From a virus: a stretch of DNA of 64,000 nucleotides. The translations under genes and the position numbers were made by a program. The stretch covers positions 1-64,000 of IMG/VR virus record IMGVR_UViG_3300032053_000045. One strand, 5' to 3'. Shown here piece after piece: positions 56,087 to 64,000 of this stretch. Positions within the stretch are counted from its first letter, which is position 1. Every line of letters starts with the position of its first letter. The notes beneath the pieces were generated by a model. That model was not told the DNA's origin and made no database searches. It was given only the letters and a program-made list of their open reading frames with translations.

Positions 56087-56785
56087 ATGAGGGAACAAAT
56101 TTTTGTTAGTCCTAAAAACGTAGTTATTACTTTTGCAGAAGCAGAGGTAGGACATCTGCAGTCTTTGACTATCTCTGAAAGATATAATCTTCAGCCGATA
56201 AAGCATCTTTGGCAATCTACGGTTGTTGGATTTGTTCCAGGTATATCTGAATTTAGCGCAACAGCATCGAAGGCTTACATTGAATATAGTAGCTTTCTTG
56301 GTACAGTTCAAGATATTGTTAACACGATCAACACAATGAAGAATGCAAATACTACATGGGAGAGTGTAACAGGAGTTAATATTGCAGACAAGATCTACTC
56401 TTCAATATCAAGTGGTATATCATCAAGTGTCGATTGGTTGGCCCAAGGAAAATTAAAAATAAATTCTCCTATTCAGATTCCCTCAAGTGTGCTGACTTTG
56501 TTTGATAACATTTTAAATGGAGTTGCGTCATTAGGCGAAATATTTTCTTCAGTTGCTTTTGATATTAAAGTCAAAAATCCCGCTATTCAAAGCAATTTAT
56601 TTGCTTCAGGTTCTACTTTAGGAATGCCTGATTTGTGGGTATTGAGAGGTTGTCAAATTGATTCAAGAAATATAAATATTTCGGCCGGTAATGTTGTGAT
56701 TTTAGAAGATATAACTATTAAAGCCAAAAATAATTATGACAGCGGTATTTCGACAGCAGTTAATGGGTATGTTCCGTTAATATAA
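56087..56785 (+). CDS. Tail tube-like protein, copy 3
   Basis: A 232-residue paralog: VVITFAEAEVGHLQSLTISE, GISEFSATASKAYIEYSSFL and LRGCQIDSRNINISAGNVVI. A longer insertion fills the middle. It starts directly after copy 2. Probably a tube initiator, terminator or a special ring. Confidence 0.72.
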   Translation: MREQIFVSPKNVVITFAEAEVGHLQSLTISERYNLQPIKHLWQSTVVGFVPGISEFSATASKAYIEYSSFLGTVQDIVNTINTMKNANTTWESVTGVNIADKIYSSISSGISSSVDWLAQGKLKINSPIQIPSSVLTLFDNILNGVASLGEIFSSVAFDIKVKNPAIQSNLFASGSTLGMPDLWVLRGCQIDSRNINISAGNVVILEDITIKAKNNYDSGISTAVNGYVPLI

Positions 56786-56802
56786 AGTAAGGAGGTATTG
56801 TT

Positions 56803-57234
56803 ATGGCAGAGGAACAAAAAGTATTAGATAAAAAAAATGATGAAAAGATAGCGAAGATAATTATGGGTAAAGATTATACAGGTGTTATAAAGCTTAGAGA
56901 ATATGAATTTGAAATACACGGGCTGAGCATTGAGGATCAGATTAAAAGTATTGTGAAGTCAAAAAATCTAAGAAAAGATCTTGAACAGGAAGATGATAAT
57001 ATTTCGTCATTAACAGATATGTTAGCAACATTGGAATGTGCAGTTGGGAATATATACAAGGTAAATTCAACCGGTGAAAAAACAAAATTACAAGGAAGTT
57101 TTTTGGATAATTTTAAAAGCAACAGAAATCCAAGATTATTTAATGATATTGTTATTCCTTTATTTCAGAAATACGTTGAATTTGTTTCAGAATTAAGTAT
57201 TTCCTTGGAGGACAGAGAAATAAAAAACGGATAG
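56803..57234 (+). CDS. Tail assembly chaperone, upstream frame
   Basis: A 143-residue protein between the tube genes and the tape measure gene, the fixed position of the G-type chaperone. AAGGAGGTATTGTT precedes the ATG. A tube-like strand part GVIKLREYEFEIHGLSIEDQ is followed by helices. Its end carries a -1 frameshift site, so a fraction of ribosomes make a 225-residue fusion (56803-57228 joined to 57228-57479). Confidence 0.85.
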   Translation: MAEEQKVLDKKNDEKIAKIIMGKDYTGVIKLREYEFEIHGLSIEDQIKSIVKSKNLRKDLEQEDDNISSLTDMLATLECAVGNIYKVNSTGEKTKLQGSFLDNFKSNRNPRLFNDIVIPLFQKYVEFVSELSISLEDREIKNG

Positions 57235-57300
57235 CGGCAGGTTTAGGGTATATGTATTATATTGCGATGAAAACGATTAATTCATATCCATGGCCTGCCG
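57222..57300 (+). promoter_or_regulatory. Programmed -1 frameshift signal (A AAA AAC plus stem)
   Basis: The slippery heptamer A-AAA-AAC (57222-57228) is in the zero frame, and TAG follows one codon later (57232-57234). Six bases after it, CGGCAGG (57235-57241) pairs perfectly with CCTGCCG (57294-57300), a G/C-rich stem in AT-rich DNA. The -1 frame runs straight into the next gene. Confidence 0.85.
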
Positions 57301-57479
57301 GAGAAATAACTCTTTCACAATTACAATATTTGATAATATGTCAAGGAATAGAAAAAGAAATTTTAGAAGGAAAACAACCACAATTTGCCAATAGTGAATT
57401 TGATCAACGATTAAAAGAAGCACAAATACGCGGAGAAGAACTTAGAAAATCTGGAAAAAACATAAACATAAACTTATAA
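57252..57479 (+). CDS. Tail assembly chaperone, downstream (T-like) frame
   Basis: Read in the -1 frame from 57228 it begins RIAAGLGYMYYIAMKTINSY, then PWPAGEITLSQLQYLIICQG and a charged helix. An ATG at 57252 exists but has no ribosome site, so the frameshift is the likely way it is made. The tape measure gene starts 2 bases after its stop. Equivalent to the T part of lambda gpGT. Confidence 0.8.
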   Translation: MYYIAMKTINSYPWPAGEITLSQLQYLIICQGIEKEILEGKQPQFANSEFDQRLKEAQIRGEELRKSGKNININL

Positions 57480-57480
57480 A

Positions 57481-59523
57481 ATGTTGGAATACAATTTAAA
57501 CTTTGAAAATATGTTCGGCTCTGCTGATATAAATCAGGGCAGCGTTAATGCTATCAAAATGCAAATGGATCATTTGCGGACAATGATAGGCAGTAACCAA
57601 CCAAGACAAGTTCCCGCAGGTGTTTATGGAAGAAGTTTTATGAGAAGTGCAGGAGTTGATGGTTATACTCCTCAAGAAGCAACCTATGTTGGAACTCAAA
57701 TGCGCCCTCAGTTTGAAAGACTTTTACCAAAATTTTCGACAGCGATGGCCGGAGTTACCGGAGCACAGGGTGAAGATGAAATAAAAAAATCATATTCTGA
57801 GTTGACCAAGGTTACTAAAGATTACATGAATATCTTAAGAGATACAGTAAAGACAAGTAAAGAGTATCGTGGAGCTCAAGAAGACGCTACTAAAGCTATT
57901 ACTGGATTCGGTGGTTCGATTGTAAGTTTAGTTTCTAATCTTGGAAGGATGAATTTAGCTGGTGCGGCCGGAGATATTCAAGGTATGGGTGGGGGGATGG
58001 GAGGTTTAGCTGGTTTAGCAGGTAAAGGGATGCTAAGCGGCGGAGCGATTGCTGCGGGAGTTGGCGGTGGATTATTGATGGCTGTAGCAGCAGCCGCGAC
58101 TATGGGTATTAGTACTTTAGCGGGAAGATTTGAAAGTCAAGCCGGATCCACACTTGACTATATGCGGACTTTGAATCAAATGGGGATACTTCCTTCTCGA
58201 AATTTATTAGGAGTGGGAGCAAAGCCAGGAATGTATGAGACTCCTGTAACTGTTGGATATGATAAACTTAGTCTTCAAGCGTATGGTGTATCCGAGATAG
58301 TAGGTAATACAATTGGGGGGATGGCTGGTACTTATACAGGCCCTATTGGAGCAGCTCTTATTGGCAGAAAGATAAATACGGGAATAGGTATTGGTGGTAC
58401 AGTAGAAAGACAAGAAATTGAAACAAGATCAGTAATGAAAGAATTTGCAAAATCGTCGGCTGATTTCGGCAGACAAGTTGGAATAATTGCACAAGGAGTT
58501 GTTAGACCAACAGAAGGACTGGATAACAAAAATATTACTGAATTGGTCAAAACTTTAAATCGTTTAGAAGTGACAACAGGAACTGCAGCAGAACAATGGG
58601 CACAAACAACAGCAAAAATGATTGAGCAGAGAGGAATTTCTACTCAGCAAGCTACAGACGAGTTGACACAAATGTATGGTATAGGAAAAACAATGGGCAT
58701 GAGAGGAAAAGAATTCAAATCATGGCAGGATGTTTCGACAGATTTAGCAAGAAGAGCATTTTTGGGAGGTCCAGGAGCTCAAGAGCCTATTGAGGCGATG
58801 AAAGCCGCAGTCGCCAATATGAGAAATAATTATAGACCAGAAGAGGCAGCGAATATTTTACAAACAATGACCGGATTTACTGCGGCTGGGTTAACTAATC
58901 AAAAAGCATTTATGACATATTCAACAATTGGCGGACTTTCTATGCAAGAAATGCTTCATCCTTGGAATCCTGCTGTACAAAGAAAACTTGCGGCTAATAT
59001 GGGTCGTGGGGCAAGAGAAATGGCGGGAGGATCTGTTATTCCTTCCGAATTTATGCTAATGTCATTGACCGGTGCTACTCCAGGAACTGATTTATATGGG
59101 TATTTTGCTAAAACAGCTTTTGGCGGGGCAGCATTTACAGGACCAACATATGATGAAGCAAAAAAGATAGAGATAAATAGAAAAAAGATAGTGGATGGTG
59201 TCAAAAGTATAATGGGTCCAAGTGCTACTATTAACGCAGAAGGATCACTCGTAGTTGATTCGTCAAAGTGGACAAACCAAGAAATTGTAAAAAAATCCGG
59301 TGAGTTGAAAGAAGATAAAGATCGTAGGGATCTTATTGATAAAGGAGCTTTAGATGCCGCATCAGCTAAAGAATGGGGAACAAATTTGGCAGAAGGATTT
59401 ACAACATTTTTAGCAAAAGGAGCACTAACAATTGGTAAAATGACGGTTATGAATATGGAACCAATTAAATATACTCGTGGTTCTGAAAATAGAGGAGCTT
59501 CTATAGCCCCGGCTAATAGATAA
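57481..59523 (+). CDS. Tail tape measure protein
   Basis: A 680-residue protein after the chaperones. Helical N-terminal part, then a Gly/Ala-rich hydrophobic segment (GLAGLAGKGMLSGGAIAAGV; LLMAVAAAATMGISTLAGRF, about 170-217) typical of tape measures. Long helices follow. At roughly 0.15 nm per residue the tail would be about 100 nm, a general rule only. No lysozyme or peptidase motif is visible. Confidence 0.82.
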   Translation: MLEYNLNFENMFGSADINQGSVNAIKMQMDHLRTMIGSNQPRQVPAGVYGRSFMRSAGVDGYTPQEATYVGTQMRPQFERLLPKFSTAMAGVTGAQGEDEIKKSYSELTKVTKDYMNILRDTVKTSKEYRGAQEDATKAITGFGGSIVSLVSNLGRMNLAGAAGDIQGMGGGMGGLAGLAGKGMLSGGAIAAGVGGGLLMAVAAAATMGISTLAGRFESQAGSTLDYMRTLNQMGILPSRNLLGVGAKPGMYETPVTVGYDKLSLQAYGVSEIVGNTIGGMAGTYTGPIGAALIGRKINTGIGIGGTVERQEIETRSVMKEFAKSSADFGRQVGIIAQGVVRPTEGLDNKNITELVKTLNRLEVTTGTAAEQWAQTTAKMIEQRGISTQQATDELTQMYGIGKTMGMRGKEFKSWQDVSTDLARRAFLGGPGAQEPIEAMKAAVANMRNNYRPEEAANILQTMTGFTAAGLTNQKAFMTYSTIGGLSMQEMLHPWNPAVQRKLAANMGRGAREMAGGSVIPSEFMLMSLTGATPGTDLYGYFAKTAFGGAAFTGPTYDEAKKIEINRKKIVDGVKSIMGPSATINAEGSLVVDSSKWTNQEIVKKSGELKEDKDRRDLIDKGALDAASAKEWGTNLAEGFTTFLAKGALTIGKMTVMNMEPIKYTRGSENRGASIAPANR

Positions 59524-59525
59524 TA

Positions 59526-61466
59526 ATGACAAAAATATATTCTCCCGAATATTATATTAGAATATTTAACAGAGTAGACATTAAAAAAACGGTTAACGTT
59601 ATAAATCCAACAAATGTTTTGTCAATTGAAGTAAACAAAGATCTTTATCAAGCGGCTGGAACATGGGCCATAACTTTTGATTATAGAGATGGAACAATAG
59701 ATGATAACGGTTGGTTTCTGCAAGTTGAACCAATGGATTATGTTGAAATATATATACGAAGAGAACCGGTAATATCTAAAAACTCTGATGGAGTTGACGG
59801 TGATTGGGGATTCGGTGTCTATAAAAAATCAGATGAGGGATCGTATACATTTGTTGATGATTTCAGTATAGCAGCAGTAGAACTTGTTGAAAATGCTTCT
59901 CCCTCTACAGCAAATTTATCAGTTATCCCCTCATCAACTTTTAACAGTGTTTCTACGGTTCCTACGGCTGGACTATCTTCAACTTCATTGTTAAATGGAA
60001 CAAGTTTAAAATATAACAGTAATCAGCGCCCGTTAAATGTGGACGAAAAAGTACAAAATCCATATTTTGTATATTCAGGATATGTCGATAAAGTAATTAA
60101 TAATTTTAATATTACAAATGGAACTCCTAATAATTCATTAGTTATAACAGGTCGTGGTGTTGAGAAAATTTTACAAGAGCATAGTATATTTTTTAATATT
60201 CAGGAAAGCAAAACATATCTCGCCAAACAAGCCGAGGCATTTTTTGCTTTACCTAACCTGAAGCCAGCCGAAGCAATCGGTTATGTTTTATTAAGATTTT
60301 TTTTAGATTATTTTGATCCGGAACAAGCTCCTCTTAAAACTAATACTTCCTCAGGGCTAAATACTTTAGTAGGGGATAAGTTTACTTTAGAATTACACAC
60401 TGATTTATCAACACTGCAGGAAGATGATGTCCAAAATAGAATCAGATATTTGCAAAATGAAATAAAAAATGATCCCAACAATACAACTGCCAAAAATGAG
60501 CTTCAAAACATTAAAGACGAAAAAGTATTAAGAATTATTTATAATCAAATGCCAGCGATGAGAAATATTTATTGGGCATTGGACAACGATCCCAAATATA
60601 ATAGTTGGGGAAGACTTATATCGAAATCAACTGGTAGAGCGAGGACAATAGCTAATGTTGTTGACGGCCCTCTTTGGGCAACATTACAAAGAATATCAGA
60701 TTCTTTCTTAAATGAATTTTTTGTTGATGAAACAGGAAATATTGTTCTTAGATTAGCAGAAGATGCTTGGAGTCAAACTAAAGATAAACCATTAGATGCA
60801 ACAGCAAATTGGGGAAGCTGGTATGAAATAAAAAATTCTGAAATTCATTCTTGGTCTTTTACTCGAAGTGACGATCAATTAAAAACATTAGTTCAAGTTA
60901 TTCCTGTTGCCTTTATTGCCGGAACAGAATCAGTTATTTCTGGCTATTATGGACAATCTCCGTTAACAAATAGAGCTAAGGATTTTTTGTTTCAACAATT
61001 TAAAAGTGGACAAGTTAGTTCAGGAGAGACTCAGGTCCAAATAGATTTTGCTCTCAATGATAAAAGAAATCAGTTAAAAAATAAAGTAAGCTCTTATAGT
61101 TTAGATACTGACATAAAAATTCAACAATTTTTTCAAAGATTCGGAGTAAGGCCATTACAAATTCATGATATTTATCATTTCAATCTTAATGAAATTCTCG
61201 ATGTTGCGAGAACAGCGTTTACCAGAATGGCTAATAATTTCTGGACTGGTGTCATAACAGTTAAGGGAGATCAGAAATATAAAATTGGAAGAATTGTGTT
61301 TTTATCGGATATCAATGCTAAATTCTATTGTCACGGAGTTCAACATAGTTTTAAATGGGGGGCTGGGTGGACAACAACACTTCAATTAACAAGAGGAGAA
61401 GTAATAAATTCGTATACGAATAATAATGCATTTCCCATTGCTACTACGGATACTACAACATTATGA
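59526..61466 (+). CDS. Baseplate hub protein (gpD/gp27-like)
   Basis: A 646-residue protein. DLYQAAGTWAITFDYRDGT and EPMDYVEIYIRREP are the first hub barrel; FVYSGYVDKVINNFNITNG and NSLVITGRGVEKILQEHSIF the second, typical of late-control D/gp27-like hubs. RDILDVARTAF-type and GRIVFLSDINAKFYCHGVQH segments lie near the end. Overlaps the spike gene by 4 bases. Confidence 0.8.
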   Translation: MTKIYSPEYYIRIFNRVDIKKTVNVINPTNVLSIEVNKDLYQAAGTWAITFDYRDGTIDDNGWFLQVEPMDYVEIYIRREPVISKNSDGVDGDWGFGVYKKSDEGSYTFVDDFSIAAVELVENASPSTANLSVIPSSTFNSVSTVPTAGLSSTSLLNGTSLKYNSNQRPLNVDEKVQNPYFVYSGYVDKVINNFNITNGTPNNSLVITGRGVEKILQEHSIFFNIQESKTYLAKQAEAFFALPNLKPAEAIGYVLLRFFLDYFDPEQAPLKTNTSSGLNTLVGDKFTLELHTDLSTLQEDDVQNRIRYLQNEIKNDPNNTTAKNELQNIKDEKVLRIIYNQMPAMRNIYWALDNDPKYNSWGRLISKSTGRARTIANVVDGPLWATLQRISDSFLNEFFVDETGNIVLRLAEDAWSQTKDKPLDATANWGSWYEIKNSEIHSWSFTRSDDQLKTLVQVIPVAFIAGTESVISGYYGQSPLTNRAKDFLFQQFKSGQVSSGETQVQIDFALNDKRNQLKNKVSSYSLDTDIKIQQFFQRFGVRPLQIHDIYHFNLNEILDVARTAFTRMANNFWTGVITVKGDQKYKIGRIVFLSDINAKFYCHGVQHSFKWGAGWTTTLQLTRGEVINSYTNNNAFPIATTDTTTL

Positions 61467-62284
61467 TGGGAGATTCATTACATCAAACTGAATTATTTGT
61501 TGGGAGAGTAACATCTGTATATCCTGAAACATATACTCTTTCTGTAATGCCGTTGGCAGGAAGAATGGGTATGAAATATGTTAGAGTGACAACTCAAAAT
61601 GCCTGTGCATTAAGAAATAATCAAACTCAGGGTTATTTTTGGATGCCACATGTTAATGATACTGTTGTTTGTGCTTTTGTTGAAGGAATGCCAGATTATC
61701 CAATTTGTTTGGGTGTATTATTCACTGATACTTTTACAAAACCGCCACAGGCAGCAACAAAAAGTGTTGGAGGAATAGATGTTTATCAACATTATGATTA
61801 CGTTGTTCAACATCAAACTGGTTCATTTATAAGAATAAGAAATTTAAATCAACCAACACAGTCCAGTAGCGGATCGACAACCGGGGAATGGCAACTTCCA
61901 ACAACAGATTTACCAGAAATTGTTATTCAGCAGCAATTAGCTAACAAAACTGATTATAATGAAATCAAATTAACAGAGACTGTAGCAGGAACTTCTACAG
62001 TGAATATAACACATCACTCCGGGGCAACAATTCAAATAGACAAAGATGGAAATGTTATCATAACTCCGGCATCTGGTAAAAAAATAGAATTAGGTAGTAG
62101 TTCTTCAAGTGAAAGTTTAGTTTTGGGAAATTCATTTAAAACGTTATTTAATACTCATATTCATGCAACAGGTATGGGACCAAGTGGACCAGCTTTAGAT
62201 TCTACTCTTGCTGCAAATCCAATGGATAATCCAGCAGTTCCAAGTTATCCGCATTTGAGTGTTAAAGCAAAAACGGAAGTATGA
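61463..62284 (+). CDS. Baseplate spike protein (gpV/gp5-like)
   Basis: A 273-residue protein. OB-fold-like start (ELFVGRVTSVYPETYTLSVM; YFWMPHVNDTVVCAFVEGMP), then a beta-helix-like stretch (STVNITHHSGATIQIDKDGN; IELGSSSSSESLVLGNSFKT) and a tip with HIHATGMGPSGPA, like the iron-binding HxH tips of phage spikes. Trimeric membrane-piercing spike. ATG overlaps the hub stop. Confidence 0.85.
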   Translation: MMGDSLHQTELFVGRVTSVYPETYTLSVMPLAGRMGMKYVRVTTQNACALRNNQTQGYFWMPHVNDTVVCAFVEGMPDYPICLGVLFTDTFTKPPQAATKSVGGIDVYQHYDYVVQHQTGSFIRIRNLNQPTQSSSGSTTGEWQLPTTDLPEIVIQQQLANKTDYNEIKLTETVAGTSTVNITHHSGATIQIDKDGNVIITPASGKKIELGSSSSSESLVLGNSFKTLFNTHIHATGMGPSGPALDSTLAANPMDNPAVPSYPHLSVKAKTEV

Positions 62285-62829
62285 GTTTAAATAAAACAAT
62301 ATTAAAAACAGCAATCAAAAATATAACACTTACTGGGTATACAACTATTTCTTCCGCCGCGACCGCGTGGTCCAATTCCTACGATGATTATACAAACGGA
62401 GTTACGTCTTATGCTCAAGATCAGTCTACAGATAGGGTTGTAACCGTGAATAAATCTGCACTACAAGCTGGATTAGTAACTGCTTTTTCTTCAGGAACAG
62501 CAATTGGAGCTGCCAATGGAATAGAAACTGCCTGTATTTCTTATTGGGCTGGAGCTATTTTTGGAATATCATTTCCTCCAACTTTATTGGATCCATTAGC
62601 CATAAGCGATGTCTCTGCTGTAGTTAGTTTTCCAGGAAGTGGATTGTCAGCTTCTCTTCAAGCTATTTTTTCTGTATTAAGTTCGGATGCTGATAGTAAA
62701 GCAAATGATATTGCAACTGCATTTGATAATTATACAAAAACAGTTCGAGTGTTATGTAATTATTTAAAAACAAATCCGGCTCCACCCCCTCCAATTATAC
62801 CAGGTGTAATAACGTTATCAATAAATTAA
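62281..62829 (+). CDS. Baseplate-region protein, 182 aa
   Basis: An Ala/Ser/Thr-rich protein with hydrophobic helices (AGLVTAFSSGTAIGAANGIE; YWAGAIFGISFPP) and a Pro-rich end (TNPAPPPPIIPGVITLS). Similar small proteins often follow the spike gene in large phages, from memory. Role unknown. ATG overlaps the spike stop (ATGA). Confidence 0.6.
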   Translation: MSLNKTILKTAIKNITLTGYTTISSAATAWSNSYDDYTNGVTSYAQDQSTDRVVTVNKSALQAGLVTAFSSGTAIGAANGIETACISYWAGAIFGISFPPTLLDPLAISDVSAVVSFPGSGLSASLQAIFSVLSSDADSKANDIATAFDNYTKTVRVLCNYLKTNPAPPPPIIPGVITLSIN

Positions 62830-62839
62830 AGGAGAAACA

Positions 62840-63472
62840 ATGACTGATTTAGGGCTAAGACTATATTATATTTATAATCAGCAAGAGACTCCAACACAAC
62901 CTGGTTTAAAAGTAGTTTATTTAATTGATTTTAATTATATCTCTCAATTAATTCCTATTGGAGTAGAAAGATTCGATGTTGCTGGGGACTCGAGAAAAAC
63001 AATTCAACAAACTATTGGTATTTATGACCAAAATAAAGAATCTTATTCAGATAATTTTTACGTAGATACATGGGCTAATTCTCCCGATAAAATTGTTTTA
63101 TCTGGAACTGTTAAAATGCCTGAAGCAGTAGAACAACCAATAATTTCAGCCAGAACAACAAATACTTTAGGTTCAAATAAAACTGGAATATTTGGAACTC
63201 TTCTTAATGTATTAACACTTAATACTAATTCTAAAGCTCCTCAATCAATGTCTTTTATTGGAGCATTGGAGCAATTTTATAAATGGAATTCTTTAGCGAG
63301 TAGGGTCCACGGAGGAGATAGTTTGATATTATTCGATTTTTTAAAACAACAAATGTTTACAGTAACAATTGCAAGTAAAAGATATTCAATGACTGTAGAT
63401 AAGCCAATGCTAATTCCATGGGAAATTAGTTTGACAGTTATAGATCAAACCGATATGAGCACAATTAAATGA
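62840..63472 (+). CDS. Baseplate protein, 210 aa
   Basis: AAGGAGAAAC precedes the ATG. Beta-rich protein (LRLYYIYNQQETPTQPGLKV; FDVAGDSRKTIQQTIGIYDQ) with SLILFDFLKQQMFTVTIASK near the end. Order between spike and gp25-like genes suggests a hub-wedge or LysM-like gp53 component, but I cannot name the family. Confidence 0.6.
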   Translation: MTDLGLRLYYIYNQQETPTQPGLKVVYLIDFNYISQLIPIGVERFDVAGDSRKTIQQTIGIYDQNKESYSDNFYVDTWANSPDKIVLSGTVKMPEAVEQPIISARTTNTLGSNKTGIFGTLLNVLTLNTNSKAPQSMSFIGALEQFYKWNSLASRVHGGDSLILFDFLKQQMFTVTIASKRYSMTVDKPMLIPWEISLTVIDQTDMSTIK

Positions 63473-64000
63473 TGGCAACAACTACAGATTTATATGGAGT
63501 AGATTTTAAACTGGAAGAAAAAGACTTAACTCTAAGTTCTTCTGGGGGGTATGACATATATAGTAGTGAAGATAATTTACTGCAGTCCATAAATAATAGA
63601 TTATCAACTGAATTAGGAAGTTTGGTATATGATCCGGCATATGGAGTTGATCTTAGTTTGGTTATTGGAGAGAAAAATATCCCAATAAAAACTCAAATTT
63701 TAAGATCTTCTATTGCAACAGCATTAAAGGCGGAGCCGAGAATTGCCACGATAACAAGATTAGAAGTTATAAATAATCCAACTAATCCGCAGATTATTTA
63801 TGTTTCAATAGAAGTTTTACCTATAAATTCTATGACAACAATAACGACCAATTTAATTTATCCAACATATCTTAATCAGACAAACTTAAGAGTATCGGAC
63901 GAGACTACCACATCTGTTAGTAAATTTGTTGTCGATACTCAATATGATATTTATTCAGTCGCTGGAATATATTTATATACTGACACAAATAAAGCTGGTA
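63469..64000 (+). CDS. Baseplate wedge protein (gp25/gpW-like), N-terminal part
   Basis: Begins ATGATG overlapping the previous stop and runs out of the window. DLYGVDFKLEEKDLTLSSSG, then QSINNRLSTELGSLVYDPAY and GVDLSLVIGEKN, the gp25/gpW pattern (a helix with R-L-x-T-x-x-G-x-L and P-x-Y-G). After about residue 130 another domain begins (ETTTSVSKFVVDTQYDIYSV), so it may be a fusion. It forms the baseplate wedge. Confidence 0.75.
   Translation, partial: MMATTTDLYGVDFKLEEKDLTLSSSGGYDIYSSEDNLLQSINNRLSTELGSLVYDPAYGVDLSLVIGEKNIPIKTQILRSSIATALKAEPRIATITRLEVINNPTNPQIIYVSIEVLPINSMTTITTNLIYPTYLNQTNLRVSDETTTSVSKFVVDTQYDIYSVAGIYLYTDTNKAG

Overview
This window is part of a large tailed bacteriophage genome: a low-GC (roughly one third G+C), almost entirely plus-strand, contractile-tailed phage (myovirus morphology). 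The structural order is portal, prohead protease-scaffold, major capsid protein (MCP), MuF-like head protein, head-tail connectors, tail terminator, sheath, tube, frameshifted tail chaperones, tape measure, baseplate hub, spike and a gp25-like wedge protein. Strong AGGAGG-type ribosome sites, frequent overlapping starts and GTG/TTG starts suggest a bacterial host using canonical Shine-Dalgarno initiation. The host itself cannot be named from this sequence. No terminase, polymerase or lysis gene is recognisable here, so the window is an inner slice of a bigger genome.

Layout. 1-7.2 kb: end of an RRM RNA-binding protein, a glutaredoxin-like protein, an HNH homing endonuclease, a 951-residue multidomain protein (three ParB-like domains plus an ADP-ribosyltransferase-like domain), a GHKL ATPase/zincin fusion and small proteins carrying a recurring peptide motif. 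7.2-12.9 kb: small genes, an NrdD-tail-like protein, an initiator tRNA gene, a secreted carbohydrate-binding-like protein and an Hsp20 chaperone. 12.9-19.1 kb: a seven-gene glycan cassette (four sugar-transfer-type genes, two methyltransferases and a nucleotide-sugar dehydrogenase). 19.2-33.1 kb: a three-repeat beta protein, two PD-(D/E)XK-type homing endonucleases and many lysine-rich proteins sharing the motif K-x-x-x-H-x-R-x4-GK-x3-AG-x-G. 33.1-38.0 kb: portal, zincin and protease-scaffold. 38.3-46.1 kb: the MCP gene. 46.3-64 kb: the rest of the head and the tail.

The outstanding feature is the MCP gene at 38352-46121. It has no long open frame, but 17 exons as short as 11 nt can be joined into one continuous 305-codon HK97-fold MCP by removing 16 group I introns. 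Every intron shows the conserved R and S core strings. For most, the 5' site falls at a U paired with G in a readable P1 helix, and every 3' site falls after a G. Introns 8, 9 and 10 carry homing endonuclease genes, each preceded by an extended -10 promoter and a small covarying three-way-junction RNA. The same RNA element precedes a free-standing endonuclease at 28148. Introns fall into two core types that alternate along the gene, and some share long identical tracts, which points to intron spread within one gene.

A second theme is a likely packaged-effector set. ADP-ribosyltransferase-like, ParB-like, zincin and HerA/FtsK-like ATPase domains sit inside the head-gene region, often in long proteins punctuated by the shared motif and by E-K-S tripeptides. 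This suggests, but does not prove, proteins loaded into the head and perhaps cut by the prohead protease. A canonical -1 frameshift signal (A AAA AAC plus a stem) links the two tail chaperone frames at 57222.
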